Source: CAWGGS01 sp046704745 (GTDB lineage: Bacteria; Desulfobacterota; Desulfobulbia; Desulfobulbales; Desulfocapsaceae). Taken from it: DNA of 64,000 nt. Location: contig JBJKRL010000101.1 in NCBI GenBank assembly GCA_046704745.1, forward strand, positions 18,889 through 82,888, written 5' to 3'. The first letter of the stretch is position 1. Each line of letters opens with the position of its first letter. The position numbers and the translations under genes were made by a program. Below, one piece after another: positions 32,538 to 41,470 of the stretch. Under the pieces are notes generated by a model, which had not been told where the DNA came from, ran no database searches, and worked only from the letters and a program-made list of their open reading frames with translations.

Positions 32538-33560
32538 TCACGGGTACATTTTTTTTATATATGCCTGTTCTTTAAGGTTTTTTACCCATTTATCAAATTC
32601 ATTTTTTAACTGTTGTCGATAGAGTGTTTCTCGTATACTTTCTTCGGCAGACTCGTAGGATGATTCGGGGTCAACTCCATCCTTGCTGGCGATGAGCTTG
32701 AAAAATTGGAAGCCTGCGGGAGTTTCAATAATTTTACTGACTTGGCCTGGCTTGAGATTGACTATGGCTTCCCGCATGTCCGCTGCCATATCTCCTTCTT
32801 TCAAGGTCCCGATATCTCCTCCGTCAGCGGCGGACGGGAGATTGGAATATTTTTTTGCAAGTTCTCTGAAATCCTGGCCTTTTTCAGCCATCGTTCTGAC
32901 TTCCTCCGCTCGACGTTTTGCATCCAGCTTATCCGCGTACATGTTTGGCGCCGATTTTTTTGCATCGGCTGAGGCTCCCCAGGTAAAACCCATTTGCAAA
33001 AGGGTATAACCTCCTGCAGTCTTGTTGTATTTCGGTTTGTGCTGATCATAATATTTTTTAACCATGGTATCGGTTATGACCACCTTGGAACGGATATCAA
33101 GATTGATCAATTTTTCCTGGAGAATTTGGTCTCTGAGGTTCTTGTTGTATTCAGTTTGGGTCAATCCGGTTTGTTTAATCTTGTCAGCGAACTGTTCTTT
33201 GGTCAAACCGCTTCGTTTGACCATCATGTCATATGCACGCTGAAAATCGTCATCAGTTACTCTTACCCTTTCTTTGTTAGCTCTCTGCTTGATAAGGCTT
33301 TTCTCGATCAGACCTTCGAGAACCTCATTTCCCGCCTTTTTAAGAGCTTCCTGCTGTGAGTCTTTTGGCGTAGTTTCCTTGATTTTCTGAAAATAGAGTC
33401 TCCCTGCATGTTGCAAGTCGGAGTAGAGGATAATATCGTTATTAACCAGGGCAACAACGCGATCGATAATCCGGGCTGGTGCCTTTCCGGCAGAAAGAAG
33501 AGGAAAAATGAAACAGAAAACGAATATCGGTATTTTCCGTAATGGCGGTAGTCTCATCAT
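32538..33560 (-). CDS. surA: periplasmic peptidyl-prolyl isomerase/chaperone SurA
   Basis: A 340-residue exported protein: signal peptide 1-28, a SurA N-terminal chaperone region (RIIDRVVALVNNDIILYSDL; then LIEKSLIKQRA) and one parvulin domain at about 195-290 (FRELAKKYSNLPSAADGGDIG, MAADMREAIVNLKPGQVS). It helps outer-membrane protein folding, in line with lptD elsewhere in the window. E. coli SurA has two parvulin domains; here only one is clear. AAGGAA precedes the tandem ATG pair. It lies 105 bases upstream of the RodZ-like gene. Confidence 0.88.
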   Translation of the reverse strand: MMRLPPLRKIPIFVFCFIFPLLSAGKAPARIIDRVVALVNNDIILYSDLQHAGRLYFQKIKETTPKDSQQEALKKAGNEVLEGLIEKSLIKQRANKERVRVTDDDFQRAYDMMVKRSGLTKEQFADKIKQTGLTQTEYNKNLRDQILQEKLINLDIRSKVVITDTMVKKYYDQHKPKYNKTAGGYTLLQMGFTWGASADAKKSAPNMYADKLDAKRRAEEVRTMAEKGQDFRELAKKYSNLPSAADGGDIGTLKEGDMAADMREAIVNLKPGQVSKIIETPAGFQFFKLIASKDGVDPESSYESAEESIRETLYRQQLKNEFDKWVKNLKEQAYIKKMYP

Positions 33561-33980
33561 CAGGGGTTCCTTCTATGGCTATTGTATCTTACCCGTGTTT
33601 TTGCGTCCTGCTACATTATAACTTGTTGAAAAGATAAGATGATATTGATTATGTAAGATGTTTTTTATGAAAACGGAGCGTAAGCCGGGCCTACTCTAGC
33701 ATGTTTTGCAATTTATTACACTCATCTCAGCGTCCTTTTTTTATCCACACTCTCACCTGTAAAGAGTGGCACCCATGATGTCGATCGGATCATGGTGTGC
33801 TGCTGTGGAAAAAGCTGACCTCCTGAAATTCTGGATAGGGAAAATATAATAGTTCAAAAAGGTACTGTACGGAACCATCGGTCGGTAAATTTTTTGTGAA
33901 GCCGACAAAAAGGAAGAAAAAATTTCCGAGCGAGAGTATTATGTTTGCGACTGTTTTGCAAATTTATCAGGAGTACACCA
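33561..33980. other. divergent spacer between surA and the TlpA gene
   Basis: A 420-base divergent spacer. A short hairpin CACTCT/AGAGTG lies at 33748-33768. No open frame, repeat copy or strong operator was found; promoters for both flanking genes must be here. Confidence 0.35.
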
Positions 33981-34481
33981 ATGAAAAAAATACATTTCCC
34001 GATTGTGCTGGTTGTAACCATTTTATTATTTTCTTTCTGTCTGGGAGCAAAACCTCTCTATGCGGTAACGAAGATGCCGGCCTTTTCTCTCCCGGCGGTG
34101 ACCGATGGCAGGCCCATTAACAGCAAGGAACTTAAGGGAAAAGTATTGCTTGTTATCTTTTTTGCCACCTGGTGCCCACCGTGCAGGGAAGAGATTCCCG
34201 GACTCATCGATCTGCAGAAGGAACTGTCCCGGGACGGTTTTTCGGTGGTTGCGTTTTCCATGGATGGGGATGGGCCGAGGGCTGTAGTCCCGTTAATAAA
34301 GAAATTGGGAATCAACTACCCGGTTGTGATGGCCGACGAGCATACGGTTGAGGGCTTTGGTGGTATCATGGGGATTCCGACCTCGTTTCTTGTAAACCAG
34401 AGAGGAGATATCGTTAAACGATATAATTCGTATGTGCCACATTCGGTCTTTGCCAATGATATCAAAAGCGTGATGAATTAA
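33981..34481 (+). CDS. TlpA/ResA-family thiol-disulfide oxidoreductase
   Basis: A 166-residue exported thioredoxin-fold protein. It has a signal or anchor helix (residues 5-27), the opening MPAFSLPAVTDGRPINS and the active site WCPPC (Cys65, Cys68), then the GIPTSFLVN cis-Pro region. It should reduce periplasmic disulfides, for example apocytochrome c cysteines before haem attachment, which fits the CcsA-like gene nearby. The frame is open 12 codons further upstream, but AGGAG lies before this ATG and it gives a clean signal peptide. Confidence 0.85.
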   Translation: MKKIHFPIVLVVTILLFSFCLGAKPLYAVTKMPAFSLPAVTDGRPINSKELKGKVLLVIFFATWCPPCREEIPGLIDLQKELSRDGFSVVAFSMDGDGPRAVVPLIKKLGINYPVVMADEHTVEGFGGIMGIPTSFLVNQRGDIVKRYNSYVPHSVFANDIKSVMN

Positions 34482-34482
34482 A

Positions 34483-34512
34483 GACGGCTTCCCCGCGGAG
34501 CGGGAACCGTCA
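34483..34512 (+). other. hairpin right after the TlpA gene
   Basis: GACGG.TTCCC and GGGAA.CGTC pair across an internal C-C mismatch with a short loop, starting at the stop codon. There is no following T-run, so it is at best a weak terminator or an mRNA stabiliser. Confidence 0.4.
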
Positions 34513-34794
34513 AGGGTTGTTGCTTGACACGGGCAATATTCATGAATAACCTAAAAAATTGGTCTATTTATTATGTGAAAGTCTTCCAGAATCCGCGACC
34601 TTGTTATGTCGGGGGATGAGCCTTCATGTGGTGACCTCCTCTCAAGAGGTGTAAGTAGATGGCTGTTCTGATGCTGGTGAAAGAGATACTGGATATACTC
34701 AACCGTTTTGATGTTGCCCCCTCTTTGTTGGACCTCATATTTCACACTAAATTTCAACCGTGGAGAATTTAGGCGTCTACCAACCGCCGTAGTT

Positions 34795-35499
34795 ATGGAT
34801 ATCAGGAACTTACCGGAAAGCGAACGTCGCATTTACAACCGGATTAAAAAGCAATATTCACTTACCTTTGACAAGCTCAAGGTCGGGGAAAAGACCATCA
34901 GACTTCTGAAGGCTTCAGACCTGGAAGAGGTGCTTGCAGGCAAAGACCCTTTTGATAACGTAGCCGAATTTCCTTTCTGGATCAGATTGTGGGAGGCGGC
35001 GCTTGTGCTTTCCTACCTGTTACATTCGCTCCCCCAGGCCAAAGAGAAAGACAAGACGCTTCTCGAGCTTGGGGCAGGTCTCGGTGCTCCCGGACTTGCC
35101 GCCGCCGCAGCCGGTTTTAATGTGACCTTGAGCGATTACGAGGAGATCATTCTGGATTTTGAACGCGTAAGCTGCGCCGCTTCAGGACTGACCGGAGTCA
35201 AGACTTTGCTTTTGGATTGGCTTAATCCTCCGCAACTTGAACCTTTTGATGTGATAGCGGGGGCGGAGATCCTCTTTCGGGAAGAGTTCCTGCAGCCCAT
35301 TCTCTCCTTGGTCAAGACCTATCTCAAACCGGATGGTGCTCTGTATATTGCCCACGATATCCGGAGGCAATCGTTGGCGAAATTTCTGGAATTGGCCAAA
35401 GAAGATTTTCGCATAGCGGTAGGCCGGCAGACCATGAACACACCACGAGGGCAGGTTACGGTTGTCGTCAACTGTCTGAAGTGGAAAAACAGACCATAA
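34795..35499 (+). CDS. class I SAM-dependent methyltransferase (METTL21/EEF2KMT-like)
   Basis: A 234-residue enzyme with LWEAALVLSYLL then the SAM loop LLELGAGLGAPGLAAA (about residue 83), SDYEEI and DVIAGAEILFREEFL, the order found in lysine-methyltransferase-like METTL21/NNMT-type proteins. The substrate is unknown, probably a protein. The start is uncertain: the frame is open from 34708 and no candidate has a good ribosome site; this ATG gives the family-like N-terminus. It is followed after nine bases by the siroheme gene. Confidence 0.75.
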   Translation: MDIRNLPESERRIYNRIKKQYSLTFDKLKVGEKTIRLLKASDLEEVLAGKDPFDNVAEFPFWIRLWEAALVLSYLLHSLPQAKEKDKTLLELGAGLGAPGLAAAAAGFNVTLSDYEEIILDFERVSCAASGLTGVKTLLLDWLNPPQLEPFDVIAGAEILFREEFLQPILSLVKTYLKPDGALYIAHDIRRQSLAKFLELAKEDFRIAVGRQTMNTPRGQVTVVVNCLKWKNRP

Positions 35500-35508
35500 C
35501 GATGTCCC

Positions 35509-36225
35509 ATGCCGCTCTATCCTCTTAACCTCAAGATACAAAATAAATGCTGTCTCATAGTCGGCGGTGGAGAGGTTGCTGCCCGGAAAATCGAACCGCT
35601 GCTGGTCTGTGGTGCGAAGGTCAAGGTGGTCAGCCCGACAGTGTGTGACACCATAAGGAGTCTGGTTGAAAGCGAGAGGATAGAATGGCGGGAGCGAGGT
35701 TATCGCAAAGGTGATGTTAAGGGAGCGTTTCTGGTCTTTGCCGCCACCGACAACACCGAGGTGCAGAACCAGGTGATAGAGGAAGCTCGATTGCATGACA
35801 TTCTGTTGAATTGTGCCGATATCCCGGATGCCTGCAGCTTTCAGGTACCCGCCGTGGTACGACAGGGCGGTCTGCTTTTGGCCGTATCCACCACAGGTGC
35901 AAGCCCGGCCTTGTCCGCCTGGATTAGGAAGAGGCTTTCTTTGGAATATGGGGTTGAATACGGATTATTGGTGGATCTGTTCGCCTCGATAAGAGCCGAA
36001 GTTCTCAATGACGGCAGCTCCTCCGGTTCTCATAAACGTGTTTTTGAAAAGATTCTGGAGACGGATATCCTTGCCTGCCTTCGCAATCGCGATTGGCCGG
36101 CGCTTCAGGCCGAACTCGCCTTATGCCTTCCGAAATCAATCGATATACCCGCACTTGTCGCCGATCTTTCCACAAGAGAGCCGACAAATATCCAATCCGA
36201 TCACTGCAAGGACCATGATGAGTGA
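35509..36225 (+). CDS. precorrin-2 dehydrogenase / sirohydrochlorin ferrochelatase (CysG N-domain type)
   Basis: A 238-residue protein: NAD-binding CCLIVGGGEVAARKIEPLL at the start, FAATDNTEVQNQV, LNCADIPDACSFQVPAVV, and STTGASPALSAWIRKRL, matching the Met8/SirC/CysG-A module. It oxidises precorrin-2 to sirohydrochlorin and may insert iron. Sirohaem is the cofactor of dissimilatory sulfite reductase, so this fits a sulfate reducer. It overlaps the downstream CcsA-like gene by 11 bases and belongs to the hem cluster. Confidence 0.88.
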   Translation: MPLYPLNLKIQNKCCLIVGGGEVAARKIEPLLVCGAKVKVVSPTVCDTIRSLVESERIEWRERGYRKGDVKGAFLVFAATDNTEVQNQVIEEARLHDILLNCADIPDACSFQVPAVVRQGGLLLAVSTTGASPALSAWIRKRLSLEYGVEYGLLVDLFASIRAEVLNDGSSSGSHKRVFEKILETDILACLRNRDWPALQAELALCLPKSIDIPALVADLSTREPTNIQSDHCKDHDE

Positions 36226-37045
36226 AATCAGCTATCTCCTTTTCCAGACCGTCCTGGGTGTAACTTTCCTGGCCTGTGCCGCCTATGTCGTCTTTTTCAT
36301 TACCAGAAAAAAAGAAGTTCGGACGATTGCCAGGTGGATACTGATCGCCTCGGGCATCCTGCAGACCGCCTATCTTGTCTCCCGTTACCTGCTGACCGGG
36401 TACACGCCGGTAACCTCTTTACATGAGGCCGTTGCCTTTTTTGCCTGGGCCTCGACCTGGGCCTATCTTTCGTTTAGGTGGCGGTATACGGTGAAAAATT
36501 TCGGAACCTTCGTTTCCCTCTTGATCTTTGTCCTGCTGGTTATTTCCGCCTCCGTTTCCAGAAAAACCGCGCCGCTGGTCCCGGCTCTCCAGAGCAAATG
36601 GCTGCCTGTTCATGCGGGCGTGTCGCTTATTGCTTACGGATTTTTGTCCTTAGCCTTCTGTGGGGGGCTTATGTATCTGCTTCAGGAAAGGGAGCTGAAA
36701 ACCAAGCGTTTCGGCTACTTTTTCTCCCGATTGCCGTCCCTGGATGCCCTGGATCAGTTGAACAGTCACTGTTTAACTGCAGGTTTTCTCTTTCTGACCT
36801 TTGGCATCGTGACCGGCATCATGTGGGCGCATCAGGCGTGGGGAACCTATTGGCAATGGGACCCGAAAGAGACCTGGTCCTTGATCACCTGGTTTATTTA
36901 CCTTATTCAAGTGCATCAACGGATAACCGTCGGCTGGCGTGGCAAACGGGCCGCCGTCATGGCAATCATCGGTTTTTGCGCTGTTCTTTTCACGCTTTGG
37001 GGAGTGACGTTTTTGCTTGGAGGAGTTCATAGCTATGCCCGCTGA
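36215..37045 (+). CDS. CcsA/HemX-like cytochrome c assembly membrane protein
   Basis: A 276-residue protein with about eight membrane helices and the haem-handling loop WAHQAWGTYWQWDPKETW (about residues 198-215), HAGVSLIAYGFLSL and FLLGGVHSYA. It resembles CcsA, which brings haem to the periplasmic side in cytochrome c biogenesis system II, and HemX, which adjusts HemA levels; its place just before hemA fits the HemX type. The frame is open further upstream, but homology begins here. It overlaps both neighbours. Confidence 0.85.
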   Translation: MMSEISYLLFQTVLGVTFLACAAYVVFFITRKKEVRTIARWILIASGILQTAYLVSRYLLTGYTPVTSLHEAVAFFAWASTWAYLSFRWRYTVKNFGTFVSLLIFVLLVISASVSRKTAPLVPALQSKWLPVHAGVSLIAYGFLSLAFCGGLMYLLQERELKTKRFGYFFSRLPSLDALDQLNSHCLTAGFLFLTFGIVTGIMWAHQAWGTYWQWDPKETWSLITWFIYLIQVHQRITVGWRGKRAAVMAIIGFCAVLFTLWGVTFLLGGVHSYAR

Positions 37046-38315
37046 GAGGATCCTGCTCATTGGGGTAAATCATAAATCTACCCCAGTTGAGGTACGGGAA
37101 AAGATAGCTTTGACCGATGGATACAAAGAACCGCTCCGGCGGCTCGCCGACATTCCCGGCCTTCGGGAGTATTATCTGCTTTCCACCTGTAACAGGGTGG
37201 AGGTCCTGCTCGTTGCCGAATCTATTGAGCGTGTTGAGGATGCCGTGATCGATTTCCTGTTCGGCGGCCATGTCTCTGTAGAAAAATCTCGTGATTATAC
37301 ATACATATACTACGATAACGATGCGGTTCGTCATCTTTTCATGGTGGCATCGAGTCTTGATTCGATGATTATCGGCGAACCACAGATCCTGGGGCAATTA
37401 AAAGAGGCCTATCGGTATGCCTCTGGACAGCATAGCACCGGCCCCCTGCTCAACCGTCTGCTGCACAAATCGTTCTCGGTGGCCAAACGCGTAAGAAACG
37501 AGACCGGCATAGGTTCATCTGCGGTCTCGATCAGCTATGCCGCTGTCCAGTTGGCCAAGAAGATTTTCGGAAGCCTGCAGGACAAAAAGGTTCTGCTGGT
37601 CGGAGCCGGAGAGATGGCGGAGCTTGCGGCCGAGCACCTTGTCGGCCAGGGTGTAGGGGAGGTCGTCGTGGCCAACCGGACCTTGTCCCGGGCCCTCGAT
37701 TTGGCCCAAAAGTTCAACGGGGTTGCCGTCTCTCTGGAAGAACTGGTACAGCAGTTGGAACGGGTGGATATCCTTATAAGTTCCACTGGAGCCGTAGGCA
37801 TGGTACTGCAAAAGGACCAGGTCAGGCCGGTGATGCGAATCAGGAGGAACAAGCCACTGTTTTTTATAGATATTGCCGTGCCGCGCGATCTTGATCCGGC
37901 CTTGAATGATCTGGATAACGTTTTTCTCTACGATATCGACGACCTCACTACGGTTGTGGAGCTGAACAAGTCGGAGCGGGAAAAAGAGGCGGTCAAGGCC
38001 GGACGGATCGTCGACGAAGAGGTCCTGAAGTTTGGACGCTGGTATGGAGGGATGGCGGTAACGCCCACCATTGCCGCACTTAGAAAAAAAATAGACGACA
38101 TATGCAGGATCGAGTTGGAAAGAACGCTGCCCAGGCTTCAGAGCCTGTCCGATAAGGAACGCCGCTCCATCGAGAAGATGACGGCGGCCATTACCTCAAG
38201 GATCCTTTATGATCCATTACAATTCTTGAAAAAGGATTCCTGCAAGCATGACAGCAATGTCAAGGCCGATATGCTGCGTTCCATCTTTGGCTTGGAAGAC
38301 GATGATAAACGATAG
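37035..38315 (+). CDS. hemA: glutamyl-tRNA reductase
   Basis: A 426-residue enzyme with LIGVNHKSTPVEVREKIAL, the catalytic STCNRVEVL cysteine (about residue 50), GEPQILGQLKEAY, and the NADPH site VLLVGAGEMAELAAEHL. It makes glutamate-1-semialdehyde from Glu-tRNA(Glu), the first step of tetrapyrrole synthesis. GGAGGAG within the end of the CcsA-like gene precedes this ATG with eight bases spacing, so I prefer it over the TTG six codons upstream. Flanking genes use haem or sirohaem. Confidence 0.96.
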   Translation: MPAERILLIGVNHKSTPVEVREKIALTDGYKEPLRRLADIPGLREYYLLSTCNRVEVLLVAESIERVEDAVIDFLFGGHVSVEKSRDYTYIYYDNDAVRHLFMVASSLDSMIIGEPQILGQLKEAYRYASGQHSTGPLLNRLLHKSFSVAKRVRNETGIGSSAVSISYAAVQLAKKIFGSLQDKKVLLVGAGEMAELAAEHLVGQGVGEVVVANRTLSRALDLAQKFNGVAVSLEELVQQLERVDILISSTGAVGMVLQKDQVRPVMRIRRNKPLFFIDIAVPRDLDPALNDLDNVFLYDIDDLTTVVELNKSEREKEAVKAGRIVDEEVLKFGRWYGGMAVTPTIAALRKKIDDICRIELERTLPRLQSLSDKERRSIEKMTAAITSRILYDPLQFLKKDSCKHDSNVKADMLRSIFGLEDDDKR

Positions 38316-38802
38316 ACACATAACCTTTGAGAATGAGTGGCTTGCAATTCGTGATTCAGGCGAGCTTCCCGAGATTGCCTTTCACTCGTCTATTTATTAT
38401 CTGACAGAGGATCTAAGCGGACCCCGCCTCAGATTAAGCGAGCAGGAGAAAACAGAATTGCTTGAAGCGGCCAAATGGCGATTCCAGGATATCATCCTGC
38501 GGGATATGCGTCCGGAAAACAAAGGGAAATCCTTTTATCGGGGTATTCGTCGTTCCATGGAAAATTGGCAGAGGTTCAAAATGTTTCATAGACGCCATAA
38601 TGTGGGATTGGCTTCCTTGCAGAAGGCGGCGGCCGGGGCTTTAAGGTCCTTTCTGGCTGCTGAAATTAACGGCGGCACTCTCCCGTCTCATTCTGTGAAC
38701 TGCTCGTATCAGGAACTCTTGTCCTTTGCTTGCGAACTTGGTCTTTCCCGGCGGGAATTACCTGAAAATCTGGAAAAGTATTTCAACTTGGACAGAGGTT
38801 GA
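38302..38802 (+). CDS. unrecognised protein overlapping the end of hemA
   Basis: A 166-residue hydrophilic protein, mostly helical by composition, with a conserved-looking core (YYLTEDLSGPRLRLSEQEK, FYRGIRRSMENWQRFKMFHR). Its ATG lies 14 bases inside the hemA stop, a common translational-coupling arrangement, which supports a real gene. I see no signal peptide, membrane helix, cofactor motif or known domain. Its position in a tetrapyrrole/cytochrome operon suggests a related helper role, but this is only context. Confidence 0.62.
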   Translation: MINDRHITFENEWLAIRDSGELPEIAFHSSIYYLTEDLSGPRLRLSEQEKTELLEAAKWRFQDIILRDMRPENKGKSFYRGIRRSMENWQRFKMFHRRHNVGLASLQKAAAGALRSFLAAEINGGTLPSHSVNCSYQELLSFACELGLSRRELPENLEKYFNLDRG

Positions 38803-38952
38803 TAAAAGATTTCCCAAGAAAAGGACATTTTTTGAAAATCCCCTTCTTTTCGATGGTATTTGCCTTCCGCTTTTGTTAAGACTGTCTGGCAACACTGTTT
38901 GCAGATTGAAATTCGTGGGTTTCTGCCACGTCATTGAACTTTTAAAGAATTT

Positions 38953-41061
38953 ATGAAGAAATTTATCTTTCGTTTTGCGGTCATTTCAGTTGTCCTGCTC
39001 CTTTTTACCACCGGGGCAGTTGCTGCCAAAGACACCTCAAATGAACAGGACCAGGCACGGAAAAGAAACCAGCTTATAGGGTACATGCTTGACAAACAGC
39101 TTCCGGCCATCCACTTCAGCGATAAAAAGATGGACGAAACCCAATCCAAGGCGGCTTTTCATCTCTATATGAAGCAGCTTGATTCCCAGAAAAGATTCCT
39201 CTTGAAAAAGGATGTAACCACTCTGGAAGCCTTTGCCCCTCATATTGCCGATAATCTGGAACATGGAACCATGGTTCTCCCTGATGCCGGGTACGACATC
39301 ATGAAAGAGCGGATCGGTCAGGTGGAGAAGATGGTTGATAAGATCATGGCCAACGGTTTTGATGTCAACCGCGACGAAAAGCTTGAGACCGACCCGGAAA
39401 AACTGGACTATGTGGACAACCTGGCTGACCTGCAGAATAGGTGGCGTAAGATCGTCAAGGCTCAGGTTATCTCACGATATTTTGATTTGAAGGAAGACCA
39501 GAATAAGGCCAAGAAAAAACTTTCCGAGGCGGAGTTGTGGTCTGAGGCGAAAAAAAAGGTGGCCAAGATCAACAAAGAGTTTTTCTTCCGTTTGCATCAA
39601 GATACCCTGCAGGATCAATACGATGTTTTCTTTAACGCCATAGCCAGATCCTTTGACCCGCATACCGACTATTTGCCGCCCGAGAAAAAGGAGGATTTCG
39701 ATATCCATATGCGCGGCAGTCTGGAAGGGATCGGCGCACTTCTGCGCGAGGAGGACGGCTTTATCAAAGTGGTCAGGGTTATTCACGGAAGCCCTGCGGC
39801 AAAACAGGGACAGCTCCAGGCCGAGGATACCATACTGCAGGTGGCTGAAGGTGCAGGAGAACCTGTCGATATTACCGATATGCGCATATCCGATGCCGTC
39901 CGTCTGATACGGGGTCCGAAAGGAACCGAGGTCAGGTTGACTGTCAAAAAACCGGATGGGGCCAAGGTGGTGATTCCTATTATCAGGGGAGTGGTGCAGA
40001 TCGAGGAGACCTTTGTCAAGGATACTGTGATAAATTCCCCGGACGGCGGCAAAATCGGCTATATCCTCATTCCCAGCTTTTATCGGGATTTCGAAAAGTC
40101 CAGAACCGACGAAAATGCCAGGAATGCCACCGACGATACCCGCAAAGCCATCGATGACCTGAAAAAGACCAAACTCGAGGGAATGATACTGGATTTGAGA
40201 AATAACGGTGGTGGATCACTCCTTGATGCCGTTGATATCGCCGGTCTGTTCATTAAATCAGGCCCCATTGTTCAGGTAAAGAATAGCTATGGAACGACAC
40301 GGGTTTTGGATGACGACAATGATTCAATTGAATATTCCGGCTCTCTCGTTGTTCTGGTAAACCAGTTCTCCGCTTCTGCCTCCGAGATTGTAGCTGCCGC
40401 TCTGCAGGACTATAAACGGGCGGTGATCGTCGGCGGCGCTCACACCCATGGAAAAGGGACTGTTCAGACCATCATCGATCTCAACGAAAACATGCCCATC
40501 CTACAGTTAAAGAAATTTTCCGATCTTGGCGCCTTAAAGGTGACCATCCAGAAATTTTACCGGGTGACAGGTGGTTCAACCCAATATAAAGGGGTCATTC
40601 CCGACATCATCCTGCCCAGTCTCTTTCAGCATTTGAAATCCGGAGAGAAATATCTCGATTATTCCCTTCCCTGGGATCAGGTTGGACCGGTGGCTTTCAC
40701 CCCGTTTGACGGTAAACCGCTTAACCTGAAAATGCTGGAGGAAAAAAGTGAAGAACGGGACGCCCACGAAGAGGGCATGAAGCTCATTGCCGAAGAAGCC
40801 CAATGGGCAACGGAACGGAGTAAACATACCATCATCTCCTTAAAACTTTCCGATATGGCCAAGAGGATTGAGGAAGACAGAAAGGAGCGGGAAAAGTTCG
40901 GCACCAAGTTCCGCAAATATCAGGAGAGGATGATGGGAGTAGAACGTTCGGATCTCGGAGAAAAGGAAGGGAAAAAAGACGAAGCCCCCAATTGGCGGGA
41001 AGAGATCAAACAGGATCCGTATATCAACGAAGCCAAAAATATCATCGTCGATATGGAATGA
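38953..41061 (+). CDS. prc: carboxy-terminal processing protease (Prc/Tsp type, S41)
   Basis: A 702-residue exported protease: signal peptide (cleavage near VAA, residue 24), N-terminal helical region, a PDZ domain (about 240-325), the S41 core with GGGSLLDAVDIAGLFI, the Ser in SASASEIVAAALQDY (about residue 475) and the Lys in THGKGTVQ (about residue 500), and the C-terminal DUF3340-type helical tail. It degrades periplasmic proteins from their C-terminal ends. Length matches long Prc proteins of proteobacteria. A short family 1 repeat lies right after the stop. Confidence 0.92.
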   Translation: MKKFIFRFAVISVVLLLFTTGAVAAKDTSNEQDQARKRNQLIGYMLDKQLPAIHFSDKKMDETQSKAAFHLYMKQLDSQKRFLLKKDVTTLEAFAPHIADNLEHGTMVLPDAGYDIMKERIGQVEKMVDKIMANGFDVNRDEKLETDPEKLDYVDNLADLQNRWRKIVKAQVISRYFDLKEDQNKAKKKLSEAELWSEAKKKVAKINKEFFFRLHQDTLQDQYDVFFNAIARSFDPHTDYLPPEKKEDFDIHMRGSLEGIGALLREEDGFIKVVRVIHGSPAAKQGQLQAEDTILQVAEGAGEPVDITDMRISDAVRLIRGPKGTEVRLTVKKPDGAKVVIPIIRGVVQIEETFVKDTVINSPDGGKIGYILIPSFYRDFEKSRTDENARNATDDTRKAIDDLKKTKLEGMILDLRNNGGGSLLDAVDIAGLFIKSGPIVQVKNSYGTTRVLDDDNDSIEYSGSLVVLVNQFSASASEIVAAALQDYKRAVIVGGAHTHGKGTVQTIIDLNENMPILQLKKFSDLGALKVTIQKFYRVTGGSTQYKGVIPDIILPSLFQHLKSGEKYLDYSLPWDQVGPVAFTPFDGKPLNLKMLEEKSEERDAHEEGMKLIAEEAQWATERSKHTIISLKLSDMAKRIEEDRKEREKFGTKFRKYQERMMGVERSDLGEKEGKKDEAPNWREEIKQDPYINEAKNIIVDME

Positions 41062-41075
41062 CGTATTCCTTCTAC

Positions 41076-41142
41076 CCCGGATTTCTCATCTCGTCCGTTT
41101 TGAGAGGGAGATAAATTGACACGGCATTTAAGAGAAATCCAG
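41076..41142. repeat. family 1 element, deletion derivative
   Basis: CCCGGATTTCTCAT at the left joins directly to the right-end segment (TTTTGAGAGGGAGATAAATTGACACGG, then AGAGAAATCC), as if the middle 170 bases of the full element were removed. It starts 15 bases after the prc stop codon. Confidence 0.65.
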
Positions 41143-41384
41143 TCGAGGAGACCTCCACCGATTTTTGACCTGCAGACGCGTTGAGCCGACTGTACCTCCC
41201 TGGCCGACCCGGCCGATGGCAGAGAAAAATTATTGGAGTCTTCATGCATCTGCACCTTGGCCGGTTTATCAGGTATTTCGCCATTTCAGCCTGCAAAAAT
41301 TCCGGGTTATTCAGTTCTCAACCAACTCCCTGTCGCAAAAAAAATGTTCTTGAAAAAGGGTTGGAAAGGTGCTAAAGATCAAGA

Positions 41385-41437
41385 TTTGTGAATGACCATT
41401 CATTTATTTATAATTTGTAATTTTGAATGATTATTAA
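41385..41437 (+). promoter_or_regulatory. candidate dsr operon promoter covered by palindromes
   Basis: A TATAAT -10 box (41409-41414) stands 18 bases after TTTGTG (41385-41390). Between them is TGAATGACCATTCA (41389-41402), a perfect inverted repeat with a two-base spacer; a second, imperfect one TGAATGATTATTAA (41424-41437) covers the expected start site. A repressor bound to both would block polymerase. The half-site TGAATGA is like that of some TetR-family fatty-acid regulators; the real regulator is unknown. Confidence 0.55.
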
Positions 41438-41470
41438 AAAAAAGGGTAATTCGAACGAGGCGGTTTGTTG

